The notes: a model not told the origin generated them from the sequence alone. A DNA stretch of 64,000 nt from Sedimentibacter acidaminivorans (GCF_017873955.1 NZ_JAGGKS010000002.1:186001-250000), one strand, 5' to 3'; numbered from the stretch's first letter, positions 8,475-18,250 are shown. Numbers and translations are program-made.

Positions 8475-8981
8475 TTAATTTAAATACTCGAATTCTTCTT
8501 CATTTTCATATATGCTCAGTTCATATTTCAAATCTTCTAAATTAGACTCATATTCTTCCATAGAAATCTGATTAGTAAATAACAAACTATCTAATTTGTT
8601 TTTCCCATCTTCATATATGAATATTTCTTTACAAGGCCATATAACATTGCTTTTAATGTTTTTACTATTTGATTTTTTTATTTTTATATCAATTTCATCA
8701 TCTAAAAGTTCCACTATTGTACCCATTAGATAAAATTTATTAATTATAATATTGTTTTTTTCAAATATATTTCTAACTATTTTAATAAACTTAAAATGTT
8801 TCTTTTTAATTTCATAAAGTACATCTTCATTTAAACTATCTTCAATCAAATCCCTGTTATAAAACGAAGCAACAATGTCATATTCTTTATCGAGTTCAAA
8901 TTCTTCTAAATTTATTTTCTCATATATTTTTTGTTCTATATTTTCGTTTGTAATATTAATATCTAATATCTTTAATTCCAT
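8475..8981 (-). CDS. Uncharacterised 168-residue acidic protein
   Basis: I do not recognise this protein. It is rich in Ile, Asn, Glu and Lys, with no signal peptide or membrane segment. Recognisable pieces are a central MGTIVELLDDEIDI strand-like stretch followed by VIWPCKEIFIYEDG. A C-terminal acidic helix (SMEEYESNLEDLKYELSIYENEEEFEYLN, 29 residues in total) resembles a short-coiled-coil or SHOCT-like tail (ISMEEYE), which is only a resemblance. The start has AGGAGG 6 nt upstream. It lies 46 nt after rarA and 61 nt before the next unknown gene. Confidence 0.7.
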   Translation of the reverse strand: MELKILDINITNENIEQKIYEKINLEEFELDKEYDIVASFYNRDLIEDSLNEDVLYEIKKKHFKFIKIVRNIFEKNNIIINKFYLMGTIVELLDDEIDIKIKKSNSKNIKSNVIWPCKEIFIYEDGKNKLDSLLFTNQISMEEYESNLEDLKYELSIYENEEEFEYLN

Positions 8982-9027
8982 TTTAATCCTCCTATCCTAT
9001 AGGACAACCAAGGCAAAATGGTATATC

Positions 9028-10344
9028 CTAACTGAGTTTCAAATAATCTAAAAACTTTTTCATTCTAGCTTCATAACCTGATTCTTTAGGTTCATAATAA
9101 TTTGTATTACTTAAATTATCTGGCAAGTATTGCTGCTTAACATAAAATTTATCATAGTCATGAGGATATTTATATGAAACTCCTCTATTAAGTTTAGTTG
9201 CTCCAGAGTAACTTTTATCTCTTAGATGAGACGGTATTTCCAGAGAATTTTTATCTGCATCTACCATTGCTCTATTTATAGCAATGTATGAAGCATTGCT
9301 TTTTGGTGCGCATGCTATATATATAGCTGCTTGAGCAAGAATTATGCGCCCTTCAGGCATTCCTATTATTTCAATAGCTTTGAATGCATTTACTGCTACT
9401 TCTAAAGCTCTAGGATCCGCATTTCCAACATCTTCTGAAGCACATATTATAATTCTACGTCCTATAAATTTAGGATCTTCTCCACCCTTTATCATTTTCG
9501 CAAGCCAATATACAGCCGCATCAGGGTCTGAACCCCGCATACTTTTTATAAACGCTGATATGGTATCATAATGATTATCACCATTTTTATCATAAACAAT
9601 TTTTTTATTCTGAATACATTCTTGTGCAATATCATCGTCTATTTTGACGATTTGATTCTCCTCAGGTAAGGTTGTTTCAACACCTAATTCAAGTGCACTT
9701 AAGGCTTTCCTAATATCACCATTTGAATTATCTATAATTATATCAAGTGCTGACTCAGAAACCAGAATGTCTTTATCTCCATATCCTCTTTCTTTGTCCA
9801 AAAGTGCTTTTTTTAATACACTTTTAATATCATCATTTGTTATTTGTTTAAATTCAAATACTAATGACCTTGATATTAGAGCAGGATTTACTTCAAAATA
9901 TGGATTTTCAGTTGTTGCCCCTATTAATATTATAGTTCCATTTTCAACATAAGGTAGCAAAGCATCTTGCTGTGCTTTATTAAAACGATGAATTTCATCT
10001 ATAAAAAGGATTGTCCTTTTATTATAAATAGATAATTCATCAACTGCAAATTTAATCTTTTCCTTTATATCTTTGATTCCACTAGTAACAGCATTTAAGG
10101 TAGTAAAATTATTTTTAGTTTTTTCTGCTATAATTTTAGCTAAAGTTGTTTTACCTGTTCCAGGTGGTCCATAAAAAATTGCAGATGAAAGTTTATCAGA
10201 AATTATTGCTCTGTTTAATATTTTTCCTTCACCTACTATATGCTTTTGACCAACAAAATATTCTAAACTTAAAGGTCTCATACGTTCAGCTAAAGGTCCC
10301 TTTTTTTTTATTGAATTTTCATACTGCAAATCAAATATATTCAT
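9028..10344 (-). CDS. rarA: Replication-associated recombination protein A (RarA/MgsA)
   Basis: A 438-residue clamp-loader-like AAA+ ATPase that acts at stalled replication forks. The Walker A is YGPPGTGKTT at about residues 58-67, and the Walker B is [15 protein letters not shown]. Sensor and arginine-finger regions (GATTENPYFEVNPALISRS) and the C-terminal MgsA/RarA oligomerisation domain (GSDPDAAVYWLAKMI, RDKSYSGA) are complete. It follows rseC by 30 nt and is probably in the same transcript. Confidence 0.96.
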   Translation of the reverse strand: MNIFDLQYENSIKKKGPLAERMRPLSLEYFVGQKHIVGEGKILNRAIISDKLSSAIFYGPPGTGKTTLAKIIAEKTKNNFTTLNAVTSGIKDIKEKIKFAVDELSIYNKRTILFIDEIHRFNKAQQDALLPYVENGTIILIGATTENPYFEVNPALISRSLVFEFKQITNDDIKSVLKKALLDKERGYGDKDILVSESALDIIIDNSNGDIRKALSALELGVETTLPEENQIVKIDDDIAQECIQNKKIVYDKNGDNHYDTISAFIKSMRGSDPDAAVYWLAKMIKGGEDPKFIGRRIIICASEDVGNADPRALEVAVNAFKAIEIIGMPEGRIILAQAAIYIACAPKSNASYIAINRAMVDADKNSLEIPSHLRDKSYSGATKLNRGVSYKYPHDYDKFYVKQQYLPDNLSNTNYYEPKESGYEARMKKFLDYLKLS

Positions 10345-10374
10345 TATAATTCCTTCATAAATAATTATATTTAT

Positions 10375-10791
10375 TTATAGTTTTTTTGCAACCGTATATT
10401 TAATTGCATTGTTTTCCATTTCTTTTTTATCATAGTTTTTCAAAATAAAATATGATAAACCTAAAGATGCAAGTCCTGATAAAGCAGATATTAAATCTCT
10501 ATTTGAACTATTTTTAAATAAAAACATAAATGCAAAAATAGTTCCTAACATTATAACAAAAGGAGTTCCATACAACATAAATATATGTTTGAACATTACT
10601 TCATTCTCCGTTGATATTTCAACATAATCTCCAACTTTTATATCACTTGCTACCTCAGTTTTTATTACAACACCATTAACCTTGCATGCTGAAGAACAAC
10701 TCTTACAATTATCTCCACACATAGATACTCTTTTAACTAAAATAGTTGCCATATTTCCATCTATTCTCTCGATTTTTCCTACTTGTTCCAT
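10375..10791 (-). CDS. RseC/MucC family membrane protein
   Basis: A 138-residue protein of the RseC/MucC (SoxR-reducing system) family. A cytoplasmic N-terminal beta domain carries four Cys (25, 29, 32, 36 in CGDNCKSCSSAC). An IKVGDYVEIS segment follows, and then two membrane helices at about 68-90 and 97-113. Anaerobes carry such proteins alone or beside RNF complexes, where an Fe-S or redox role is assumed but not proved. The ATG has GGAAG upstream. It is the first gene of the rarA unit, after the aspS terminator. Confidence 0.82.
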   Translation of the reverse strand: MEQVGKIERIDGNMATILVKRVSMCGDNCKSCSSACKVNGVVIKTEVASDIKVGDYVEISTENEVMFKHIFMLYGTPFVIMLGTIFAFMFLFKNSSNRDLISALSGLASLGLSYFILKNYDKKEMENNAIKYTVAKKL

Positions 10792-10855
10792 TATAACACT
10801 TCCTTTCTATGATTCTAATGTATAAGCAGTTTCAATATATAGTATATATTTGTTA

Positions 10856-10891
10856 ATGATTAGGGCAACCGCAAGAGATTGCCCTAATCAT
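10856..10891. terminator. Terminator after aspS
   Basis: ATGATTAGGGCAA and TTGCCCTAATCAT form a perfect 13-bp stem with a 10-nt loop, just beyond the aspS stop on the minus strand. The T-tail is weak (TAACAAAT). Confidence 0.75.
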
Positions 10892-10938
10892 ACTGTCTTT
10901 GTTTCATTTGTGTATTTATTATATCATATTTTAATTTT

Positions 10939-12711
10939 TTATTCTACAACATTTATACCTAATTCCTTTAGTTGTTTATCCGATGTAAAAGCTGGTGCTT
11001 CTGTCATTAAACAAGACGCACTTTGTGTTTTAGGAAATGCTATTACGTCTCTAATATTATCACTATTAGTTAACATCATCATGAGACGATCCAGTCCAAA
11101 TGCTAATCCACCATGAGGCGGTACCCCGTATTTAAATGCTTCTAACAAGAAACCAAACTTTTCATTAGCTTCTTCTTGCGTAAACCCAAGGGCCTTAAAC
11201 ATTCTATTTTGTAAATCCCTATTTGTAATTCTTATGCTACCGCCACCAATTTCATCACCATTAATAACTATATCGTAAGCTTTAGCTCTACATGAACCTG
11301 GATCTGATTCTAGTTTATCTAAATCTTTATCAACTGGTGCTGTAAACGGATGATGTTTAGCAACATATCTATCTTCCTCTTCACTGTATTCAAATAATGG
11401 GAAATCAGTAATCCATACCATTTCAAATGAATTTTCATCTATTAGATTTTTATCATGTGCAATTTCAATTCTCAATGCTCCTAATGAAGTATTTACAACT
11501 GATTCCTTGTCAGCAACTATAAAGGCTATATCTCCTTCTTTTATATTAAGTGATTTCATCAATTCATTTATTTCATATTCACTTAAGAATTTAGCTATAG
11601 GTGATTCTAAAACTCCATTTTCGAATTTGAACCAAGCTAAGCCTTTTGCTCCATAAGTTTTAACAAATTTTTCAAGTTTAGATATTCCTTTTTTAGAAAA
11701 ACTTTCTGCTGAACCATCAATTTTAACACATTTAATTATTCCACCATTATCAAGTGTTGATTTAAAAGCGTTAAACTCAGAATTTTTAAATATTTCACTT
11801 ATATTATTTAACTCATACCCAAATCTCAAATCTGGTTTATCACAACCATACTTATCCATTGCAACTTGATATGACATTCTTTTAATAGGAAGAGATACAT
11901 CTATATTTTTAACTTCCTTAAATATTTTTTGTATTAATCTTTCATTTAACTCTATTACATCCTCTACATCTACAAATGACATTTCAAGGTCTAATTGCGT
12001 AAATTCGGGCTGTCTGTTTGCTCTTAAATCTTCATCTCTAAAGCATCTAACTATTTGATAATATCTATTCATACCAGAAACCATTAAAAGTTGTTTAAAC
12101 AACTGAGGTGATTGTGGCAATGCATAAAATTTACCTGGATTTACTCTACTAGGTACTAAATAATCCCTTGCACCTTCTGGTGTAGGTTTAGTTAAAAAAG
12201 GTGTTTCTATTTCATTGAAACCATTGTCGTACATAAAATCTCTAATAATCTTCGAAGTTTTGCTTCTCATTAAGAGATTTTTCTGCATTGATGGTTTTCT
12301 TAAATCTAAAAATCTATATTTTAATCTCATTTGTTCCGAAACATCATCATTATCTTTAATATAAATTGGTGGAGTTTCTGAGCTATCTAGTATTTTTAAC
12401 TCTTTTATATATACTTCAATTTCGCCTGTCGCCATATCAAGGTTCTTTGACTGTCTTTCACGAATTTCACCTTTAACTGCAATAACAAACTCACTTCTCA
12501 AGCTTTCTGCTTTTTCAAATGCATCATTGTTGTAATCTGTATCAAATACAACTTGAACTAATCCAGTTATATCTCTTAAATCTGCAAATATAAGTCCTCC
12601 AAGACTCCTTCTTTTTTGAACCCATCCCATTAAAACGACTTCTTTGTTTACATCATTCATTGATAAGTCGCCACACATGTTAGTTCTTCTGAGTGTTCCC
12701 ATTGTTTCCAT
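10939..12711 (-). CDS. aspS: Aspartyl-tRNA synthetase
   Basis: A 590-residue bacterial-type AspRS. It has an N-terminal OB anticodon-binding domain, class II motif 2 (FRDEDLRANRQPEFTQLD), a GAD insertion domain, and motif 3 (GLDRLMMML). It charges tRNA-Asp. The start has GGAGG upstream. An Asp-specific T-box leader precedes it, so expression should rise when uncharged tRNA-Asp accumulates. From one gene alone I cannot tell whether it is discriminating or also charges tRNA-Asn. Confidence 0.97.
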   Translation of the reverse strand: METMGTLRRTNMCGDLSMNDVNKEVVLMGWVQKRRSLGGLIFADLRDITGLVQVVFDTDYNNDAFEKAESLRSEFVIAVKGEIRERQSKNLDMATGEIEVYIKELKILDSSETPPIYIKDNDDVSEQMRLKYRFLDLRKPSMQKNLLMRSKTSKIIRDFMYDNGFNEIETPFLTKPTPEGARDYLVPSRVNPGKFYALPQSPQLFKQLLMVSGMNRYYQIVRCFRDEDLRANRQPEFTQLDLEMSFVDVEDVIELNERLIQKIFKEVKNIDVSLPIKRMSYQVAMDKYGCDKPDLRFGYELNNISEIFKNSEFNAFKSTLDNGGIIKCVKIDGSAESFSKKGISKLEKFVKTYGAKGLAWFKFENGVLESPIAKFLSEYEINELMKSLNIKEGDIAFIVADKESVVNTSLGALRIEIAHDKNLIDENSFEMVWITDFPLFEYSEEEDRYVAKHHPFTAPVDKDLDKLESDPGSCRAKAYDIVINGDEIGGGSIRITNRDLQNRMFKALGFTQEEANEKFGFLLEAFKYGVPPHGGLAFGLDRLMMMLTNSDNIRDVIAFPKTQSASCLMTEAPAFTSDKQLKELGINVVE

Positions 12712-12751
12712 AATTGTATCCTCCGATTTTTAAATTATAATCGATTTTTAT

Positions 12752-12945
12752 CAAAAAAATAAAAATCGCCCCGCTATAGGGACGAGAATAACCCGCGTTG
12801 CCACCCTACTTGGACTACATAATAGTCCCTCTCAATTGTTGTTGCATACATTCAAGGTGTCTTCATCAAAGTTTAATAATAGGCTCACACCAACCCTATC
12901 TCTCTTAAATTACAACTAAATGATTACTCTTCCTCATGCAATATT
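12752..12945 (-). promoter_or_regulatory. T-box leader of aspS (specifier GAC, Asp)
   Basis: The conserved T-box AGGGTGGCAACGCGGG is at 12792-12807 on the minus strand. The likely specifier triplet GAC (Asp) is at 12859-12861 within a TGAAGACACCTTG context, the usual specifier-loop pattern. A stem I region with AGAGAGATAGGGTTGGTGTGA lies upstream. The terminator stem CGTCCC/GGGGCG (12767-12784) is followed by a T-run and competes with the antiterminator formed by the T-box. Uncharged tRNA-Asp is expected to permit aspS transcription. Confidence 0.93.
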
Positions 12946-12955
12946 TATTACAATA

Positions 12956-12984
12956 AAATTATCATAATAAAATTTATTTGTCAA
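12956..12984 (-). promoter_or_regulatory. aspS promoter
   Basis: On the minus strand, TTGACA (12979-12984) is followed after 17 nt by TAATTT (12956-12961). The -10 is preceded by TGA, an extended -10 feature. It sits directly upstream of the T-box leader. Confidence 0.65.
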
Positions 12985-13013
12985 TATTTTTTTCTTATGT
13001 AAATTATGAAACT

Positions 13014-13050
13014 AAAAAAAGACAGCTCATTATACAAGCTGACTTTTTTT
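13014..13050. terminator. Terminator after pdaA
   Basis: An A-run, a CAGCT/AGCTG stem and a T-run form a terminator in both directions, 17 nt beyond the pdaA-like stop. Confidence 0.7.
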
Positions 13051-13066
13051 AACAGGTTGTAAAATC

Positions 13067-13891
13067 TCAATTATTATTTACTAAATCATTTAATGTTTTA
13101 AATTCATATCCTTCTGATTCCCACTTAGTTAATAGCTCATCTAATATTTCGCAATTTGTTTTAGATGTGCTGTGCAATAAAACTACTGCACCAGGATGAA
13201 TACGTGGTACTAATTTTTCAAAAGCATATTCCTTAGTTGGTTGCTTATTAACATACCAATCAACATATGCTAAGCTCCAGAAAATGGTCTTATAACCTAA
13301 TTCATTTGCTAGTTTTAAATTATTTTCATTAAACTTACCTTGTGGAGGTCTATAAAACTTAAGCATTTCTTGCCCTGTTGTACTTTTGTACAACTCTTCA
13401 AGAGCATTAATTTCTTTTTTAAATGATGCCATATCAGAAATTTTAGACATATCAGGATGATTATATGTATGATTTCCAACAATATGCCCCTCTTCCACCA
13501 TTCGCTTAACTAAATCTGGCTCTTTTTCAATATAGTTTCCAACTAAAAAAAACGCGGCTTTAATATTATGTTTTTTTAAAGTATCTAGTATAGAAGGAGT
13601 ATAACCATTCTCAAATCCTGCATCAAAGGTTAAATAAATCGCTTTTTCATCAGAATCACCAATATAATATGAATTAAATTTCCTTAAGTGATTAGGTGTT
13701 GCATTACCAATAGGACATCTTCCTTTATCTTGAAAACTTAGTCCCCAATTAGTGATTTCTGTCGATGCAGAAATTGAAATATTAGTATAAAACTTATCTA
13801 ATGCAAAAGCTGCTGCAAATAGCAAAATAAAACATCCTATTACTATTTTTATATTTTTCCATTTAATTGATACTATCAAATTTTCCACCAC
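13067..13891 (-). CDS. pdaA: PdaA-like polysaccharide deacetylase
   Basis: A 274-residue membrane-anchored NodB-fold protein. A hydrophobic helix at about 14-31 anchors or exports it. The deacetylase motifs are TFDAGFENGYT (D90), HTYNH (H141, H145) and YRPPQGKF. The GFENGYT form and the preceding GNATP segment match PdaA, which removes acetyl groups from muramic acid for spore-cortex lactam formation. A cell-wall role is therefore likely; a sporulation role is inferred. The GTG at 13889 overlaps its GGGTGG site. A TTG at 13877-13879 with GGTGG 5 nt upstream is an equally good start. Confidence 0.85.
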   Translation of the reverse strand: MVENLIVSIKWKNIKIVIGCFILLFAAAFALDKFYTNISISASTEITNWGLSFQDKGRCPIGNATPNHLRKFNSYYIGDSDEKAIYLTFDAGFENGYTPSILDTLKKHNIKAAFFLVGNYIEKEPDLVKRMVEEGHIVGNHTYNHPDMSKISDMASFKKEINALEELYKSTTGQEMLKFYRPPQGKFNENNLKLANELGYKTIFWSLAYVDWYVNKQPTKEYAFEKLVPRIHPGAVVLLHSTSKTNCEILDELLTKWESEGYEFKTLNDLVNNN

Positions 13892-13945
13892 CCTTTATAT
13901 ATTAATATAAATATATTTAAGTGGTACTTTTAATATACCAAATAA

Positions 13946-14791
13946 TTATATAGCAGGTATATCTTTATAAGATTGTCTTAATAATTTAATTTCTTCTCCA
14001 TGACCAAATAAGTCATTTGGAGTTTCTAAAAAGAATGGTAAATTACGCAATTTAGGGTGATTAATGATTTTAACAATAGCATCATAACCAATATGACCTT
14101 CTCCAATTATTTCATGTCTGTCCTTATGACTCTCAAAAGGATTTTTACTATCATTTAAATGAATCGCATATAACTTATCAAGTCCAATAATTCTATCAAA
14201 CTCATTTAACACTCCATCTAAATTTTTTACTATATCGTAGCCAGCATCATACACGTGGCATGTATCAAGACACACTCCTATTTTATTAGAAAGCAACACG
14301 CCATCGATTATCTCTTTTAATTCTTCAAATGTCCGCCCAATTTCTGTTCCTTTTCCAGACATTGTTTCAAGTAAAACAATTGTTGATTGTTCAGGTTTTA
14401 ATATTTTATTAAGTGCATCAACAATGAATTTTATTCCTGTTTCTACGCCCTGCTTTACATGACTTCCTGGATGAAAATTGTAATAATTATTAGGTAATAA
14501 TTCCAATCTTTTCAAATCGTCTTCCAATACCTCTAAAGCAAACTCTCTAGTTCTTTCATCGGCAGAACAAATATTTAGTGTATATGGTGCATGCCCTAAT
14601 ATTTTAGCAAAATTATTTTCTTTCATTAATTTTAGTAACTTTTCAACATCATTTATATCAATATTTTTTGCTTTACTTCCTCTTGGATTGCGAGTAAAAA
14701 ACTGAAATGTATTAGCTTTTATTTCAAGGGCATCCTTCCCCATTGCTTCAAATCCATTTGATATTGATAAATGACAACCTATTTTTAGCAT
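13946..14791 (-). CDS. nfo: Deoxyribonuclease IV (AP endonuclease)
   Basis: A 281-residue endonuclease IV, a zinc-dependent TIM-barrel enzyme that cuts DNA 5' of abasic sites. The metal-ligand segments are in family order: [63 protein letters not shown] and FLETPN. The ATG has GGAGG upstream. It lies 12 nt after the EamA transporter gene and 54 nt before pdaA, so the three may share a transcript. Confidence 0.97.
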   Translation of the reverse strand: MLKIGCHLSISNGFEAMGKDALEIKANTFQFFTRNPRGSKAKNIDINDVEKLLKLMKENNFAKILGHAPYTLNICSADERTREFALEVLEDDLKRLELLPNNYYNFHPGSHVKQGVETGIKFIVDALNKILKPEQSTIVLLETMSGKGTEIGRTFEELKEIIDGVLLSNKIGVCLDTCHVYDAGYDIVKNLDGVLNEFDRIIGLDKLYAIHLNDSKNPFESHKDRHEIIGEGHIGYDAIVKIINHPKLRNLPFFLETPNDLFGHGEEIKLLRQSYKDIPAI

Positions 14792-14803
14792 ATACTTCCT
14801 CCG

Positions 14804-15700
14804 TTACTCTTTCTTCTTTAAAAACTCCCACTTTGTTTCAGATGTTAGTATTCCTATAAATATTATTATACAACCTATAAGCATGATTATTGTAAAAGGA
14901 TCGTTTAAAAAAATCACAGACAAAAGAGTTCCAAAAACTGATTCTAGACAAAGTAGTATTGATGTTTTCATTTCTGATATATACTTTTGACACAACACCT
15001 GTATTCCATATGCTATAATTGTACAAAAAACAGTCAAATAAATCACTGATAGTATTCCCATTAAAGGAAACTCTGTTGGAAGAGGTTCTAAAACCAACGA
15101 AAATCCAAGTCCGATTATTCCAGCTATTATTGTTTGCAAAAATGTTAATATTATTGGATCCATCCTTTTAACTAGATATCCAATTACAGCAATGTGCGCA
15201 GCATATAAAAACGAACTAAATATAGTAATCAAGTCACCTTTATTAAAACCGCCTGGGCCATTTACTGTGAGTAAATAAATACCAATGAGTGTTAAAATAG
15301 CTGCAACAAAATTATATATATCCGGCTTTTTTTTGTATACTATCCAATATAAAAACGGTACAATAATTACATATAAAGCAGCAAGAAATGATTGCTTTGC
15401 TGGTGCGGTATATTGAAGTCCTACAATTTGTATCAAATATGCAAAATAAAATATTACACCGCAAAGTGCTCCGCCTAGTAGCTGTTGTTTTGTAATAGAA
15501 AATATCCTTTTATTCAAATAAATTCCTATTATAATTCCACCTAATAAATATCTCGACATGGCAAGAAATAGCGGTGAATAATATGTTAATGCAACTTTTC
15601 CAATTGGAAAAGAACTACCCCATATCAAAGCTGTCATAAGTAGACCAATTTCATAAATTAACTCTTTTCTATTTGGTTTTTTTGATAACTTGTTATCCAA
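14804..15700 (-). CDS. EamA/DMT-family transporter
   Basis: About 298 residues with ten predicted membrane helices in two EamA repeats (LIWGSSFPIGKVAL in the first, a SSFLYAAHIAVIGYL segment opening the second). Members export or import amino acids and other metabolites; no substrate can be assigned. I prefer the TTG at 15698-15700, which has AAGGGG 8 nt upstream. A GTG at 15707-15709 would overlap that site. Confidence 0.87.
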   Translation of the reverse strand: MDNKLSKKPNRKELIYEIGLLMTALIWGSSFPIGKVALTYYSPLFLAMSRYLLGGIIIGIYLNKRIFSITKQQLLGGALCGVIFYFAYLIQIVGLQYTAPAKQSFLAALYVIIVPFLYWIVYKKKPDIYNFVAAILTLIGIYLLTVNGPGGFNKGDLITIFSSFLYAAHIAVIGYLVKRMDPIILTFLQTIIAGIIGLGFSLVLEPLPTEFPLMGILSVIYLTVFCTIIAYGIQVLCQKYISEMKTSILLCLESVFGTLLSVIFLNDPFTIIMLIGCIIIFIGILTSETKWEFLKKKE

Positions 15701-15763
15701 TATAAGCACCCCTTAATTAATAATATTTCATACATTTAATGTATTATATACATAGTATCAAAA

Positions 15764-15795
15764 ATGACGATAATTTACAATACAATTATCGTCAT
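15764..15795. terminator. Terminator after the glutaredoxin-like gene
   Basis: ATGACGATAATT and AATTATCGTCAT form a perfect 12-bp stem with an 8-nt loop just beyond the stop at 15807, read on the minus strand. Confidence 0.75.
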
Positions 15796-15806
15796 AAAAT
15801 ATTAAT

Positions 15807-16064
15807 CTATATTGCTGATTTTAGAACAGCCTCTATCTTATCTAAACTTGGTACTCCTTCATGAATCTTAACTCCATCAACATAGAAAGTGGGTACATAA
15901 TAATAATCATGAGTCTCTGCAATATGTGCATTTTTTGATTCTTCAATTTTTTCAATTTGAACGTTTTCGTACTCTGGTTTCTTTTCCTTTAATACGTCTA
16001 TCATTTTAAATGCTTTTTTACAATGTGGACAGCCCTCTAAATAAAACATAGTTACTTTTTTCAT
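15807..16064 (-). CDS. Glutaredoxin/thioredoxin-like protein (CPHC)
   Basis: An 85-residue thioredoxin-fold protein with the redox pair CPHC at residues 12-15 and a cis-Pro loop (YYVPTFYVDG). The length and the GCPHCKKAF motif fit a small glutaredoxin or thioredoxin of anaerobes. It probably reduces disulfides in the cytoplasm; its partner is not evident. The ATG has GGAAG upstream. It is flanked by a terminator and lies 50 nt after hemZ. Confidence 0.85.
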   Translation of the reverse strand: MKKVTMFYLEGCPHCKKAFKMIDVLKEKKPEYENVQIEKIEESKNAHIAETHDYYYVPTFYVDGVKIHEGVPSLDKIEAVLKSAI

Positions 16065-16114
16065 TTATTCTACTTCCTTTCATATTTATTTTAAAATGAC
16101 AAAATATAATCATT

Positions 16115-17593
16115 TTAAATACGGAGTAAATCTTTCTTTTTTTCTAATATTTCATCAATTCTAAAACTATACTCTTTTAATCCTTTAAAATTGTAAACTG
16201 GTTCATGCCTATTACTATCTATGAAAATTTTGCTAGATACTCCTGCACCGCATGCAAGAATTGTCTCTATTTCCTCAATTATAACTATATTGTATATACT
16301 TTCTTTATCATTGATGGTGTAACCAATATTCTCTAGGTTTCCTTTAATATTCTTTTGTCTATATAAATAATATGGCTTATAACCGAAATTTGCACATTTT
16401 TCATCAACTACATCATGCATAGATTTTAACAATCTATATTCTTTAGAAAATTGCTGAAGATTATTCTGTTTTAAAGCAGAACCTTTTTTGTAAGACAAAG
16501 AATGAACGGTAATATTTGCTGGATGAAGCTTTATTATTTCATTAATTGTATATTCTGTGTCTTTTTCATCTTCACCTGGCAATCCTAATATTATATCCAT
16601 ATTTATAGAATTAAAACCTATACTTTTAGCGAGATTATATTTTTCGCGTACATCATCTACACTGTGTTCTCTTCCTATAGCTTTCAGTGTATCATATTTC
16701 ATAGTTTGTGGATTTATACTTATTCTACTAACATAATTACTTTTTAAACATATTAACTTTTCTTTTGTTATAGTATCAGGTCTTCCAGCTTCAAAAGTTA
16801 TCTCATTGATTCTTGATAAATCATAATATTTTTTAATTGTATCAAATATTCTATTAATTTGTTTTTCATTAAGAACAGATGGAGTTCCTCCTCCAATATA
16901 AATAGAATTTAAATTTAAATTTTTTTTCAAAGAAAATTCAATTGTTTTTTCTATCTCATACAGCAGAGTATCTAAATACTTATCTATTTGAAAATCTTGG
17001 CATTTTACATATGATGTAAAAGAACAATAACTACATTTAGAAGGGCAAAATGGTATCCCTATATAAAGATTATAATTTTTTATATTACTATTTTTATTAA
17101 TATGTTTTTCTTCTATTTTTAAGACTTCCCATAAAAGCTTTATCTTATCTAAAGAAACCTCGTATGTATTTTCTAATATATAATTTATTTCTTCATCCGA
17201 TTTGCCAGATTCTTTAGCCACAAATAAAATTTTAACAGGTCTTACTCCTGTTAAAATTCCATAGTCTGGTTTTATATTATAATACTTTTTCATAACTTGG
17301 TGCATAGATTTAACAACCAAAGTTTTTTTTAATTTCTTCTCATTTTCTTTTTCTAAGACTATTTCTTTACTACTAAACTTAGATTCAAATAATAATTCAT
17401 TATGGTAATACAACTTTGCATATCCAATATATTCATCATCATTATTTTCTAAAATAGAAAGCAATCCTATACCCGTATTGCTTTTTAGTTTACTTTCATG
17501 CTTTATTTCATACTCAATATTTAAATCAAATACCCTTAATTCATTCCTTAATTCATATTCATAATTATGTCCTACAAAATAAAAACTGAACAT
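16115..17593 (-). CDS. hemZ: HemZ-type coproporphyrinogen dehydrogenase (radical SAM)
   Basis: A 492-residue radical-SAM protein of the HemN/HemZ group. An N-terminal ~150-residue domain ends in GILTGVRPVKILF, typical of HemZ and absent from HemN. The cluster motif CPSKCSYCSF follows IGIPF. The IGGGTPS and NPQTM blocks are also conserved. The family carries out or is assumed to carry out anaerobic decarboxylation of coproporphyrinogen III. Some relatives are haem chaperones or have other roles, and no other haem gene is seen here. It follows the metallo-hydrolase gene by 24 nt. Confidence 0.87.
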   Translation of the reverse strand: MFSFYFVGHNYEYELRNELRVFDLNIEYEIKHESKLKSNTGIGLLSILENNDDEYIGYAKLYYHNELLFESKFSSKEIVLEKENEKKLKKTLVVKSMHQVMKKYYNIKPDYGILTGVRPVKILFVAKESGKSDEEINYILENTYEVSLDKIKLLWEVLKIEEKHINKNSNIKNYNLYIGIPFCPSKCSYCSFTSYVKCQDFQIDKYLDTLLYEIEKTIEFSLKKNLNLNSIYIGGGTPSVLNEKQINRIFDTIKKYYDLSRINEITFEAGRPDTITKEKLICLKSNYVSRISINPQTMKYDTLKAIGREHSVDDVREKYNLAKSIGFNSINMDIILGLPGEDEKDTEYTINEIIKLHPANITVHSLSYKKGSALKQNNLQQFSKEYRLLKSMHDVVDEKCANFGYKPYYLYRQKNIKGNLENIGYTINDKESIYNIVIIEEIETILACGAGVSSKIFIDSNRHEPVYNFKGLKEYSFRIDEILEKKKDLLRI

Positions 17594-17617
17594 TTTATCT
17601 CCTAAATTTTAAAATTA

Positions 17618-18241
17618 CTAGCTTCGAATAAACGGATTTCCTATTTTTTCTGACTCTATTGTAGTTGGAGAATTATGACCTGGATATACAATTGTCTCAT
17701 CATCATATTTAAATATTTTATTTCTTATTGAATCAATTATTTGGTCAAATGATCCTCCTGGAAAATCAGTTCTTCCAATTGACCTATTAAAAAGTGTATC
17801 GCCTGTCATCATTATATTTTCAACTTTAATAGATATTCCACCTGGAGTGTGCCCTGGTGTATGAATTATTTCAAATTCTAAATCTCCAAGAATAATTTTA
17901 TCTCCATCTTTAACCTTTACATCTGGATTAATAGTAACTTCTTTACTAAATAACACCTTAGTAAGATTAATATTACTATCAACCAGCGCCTTAGCATCAT
18001 CTTCATGAATGTATACTGGAATATGATACTTTTCAATAAACTCTAAAACAGCACCTATGTGGTCACCATGAGCATGAGTTAATATTATCATCTTTGGAGT
18101 AACTTCTAATTCTTTTATTTTTCCATCTATTTTATTAAATTCTGCTCCTGGATCTATGATTGCTGCTTCCTTCGTTTTTTCACTACCTAAAATATAACAA
18201 TTTGACATATAAGATCCTACTGTTATAGCTTCAAATATCAT
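17618..18241 (-). CDS. MBL-fold metallo-hydrolase (glyoxalase II-like)
   Basis: A 207-residue metallo-beta-lactamase-fold hydrolase of the YqgX/GloB-like group. It has the THAHGDHIG metal motif, HTPGHTPGG, the GDTLFNRSIGRTDFPGG block and a final YPGHNSPTT. It probably cleaves a thioester or similar ester in the cytoplasm; the substrate is not known. In Clostridia it usually sits between dtd and hemZ, as here. The start has AGGAGG upstream. Confidence 0.9.
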   Translation of the reverse strand: MIFEAITVGSYMSNCYILGSEKTKEAAIIDPGAEFNKIDGKIKELEVTPKMIILTHAHGDHIGAVLEFIEKYHIPVYIHEDDAKALVDSNINLTKVLFSKEVTINPDVKVKDGDKIILGDLEFEIIHTPGHTPGGISIKVENIMMTGDTLFNRSIGRTDFPGGSFDQIIDSIRNKIFKYDDETIVYPGHNSPTTIESEKIGNPFIRS

Positions 18242-18250
18242 AATTTCCTC

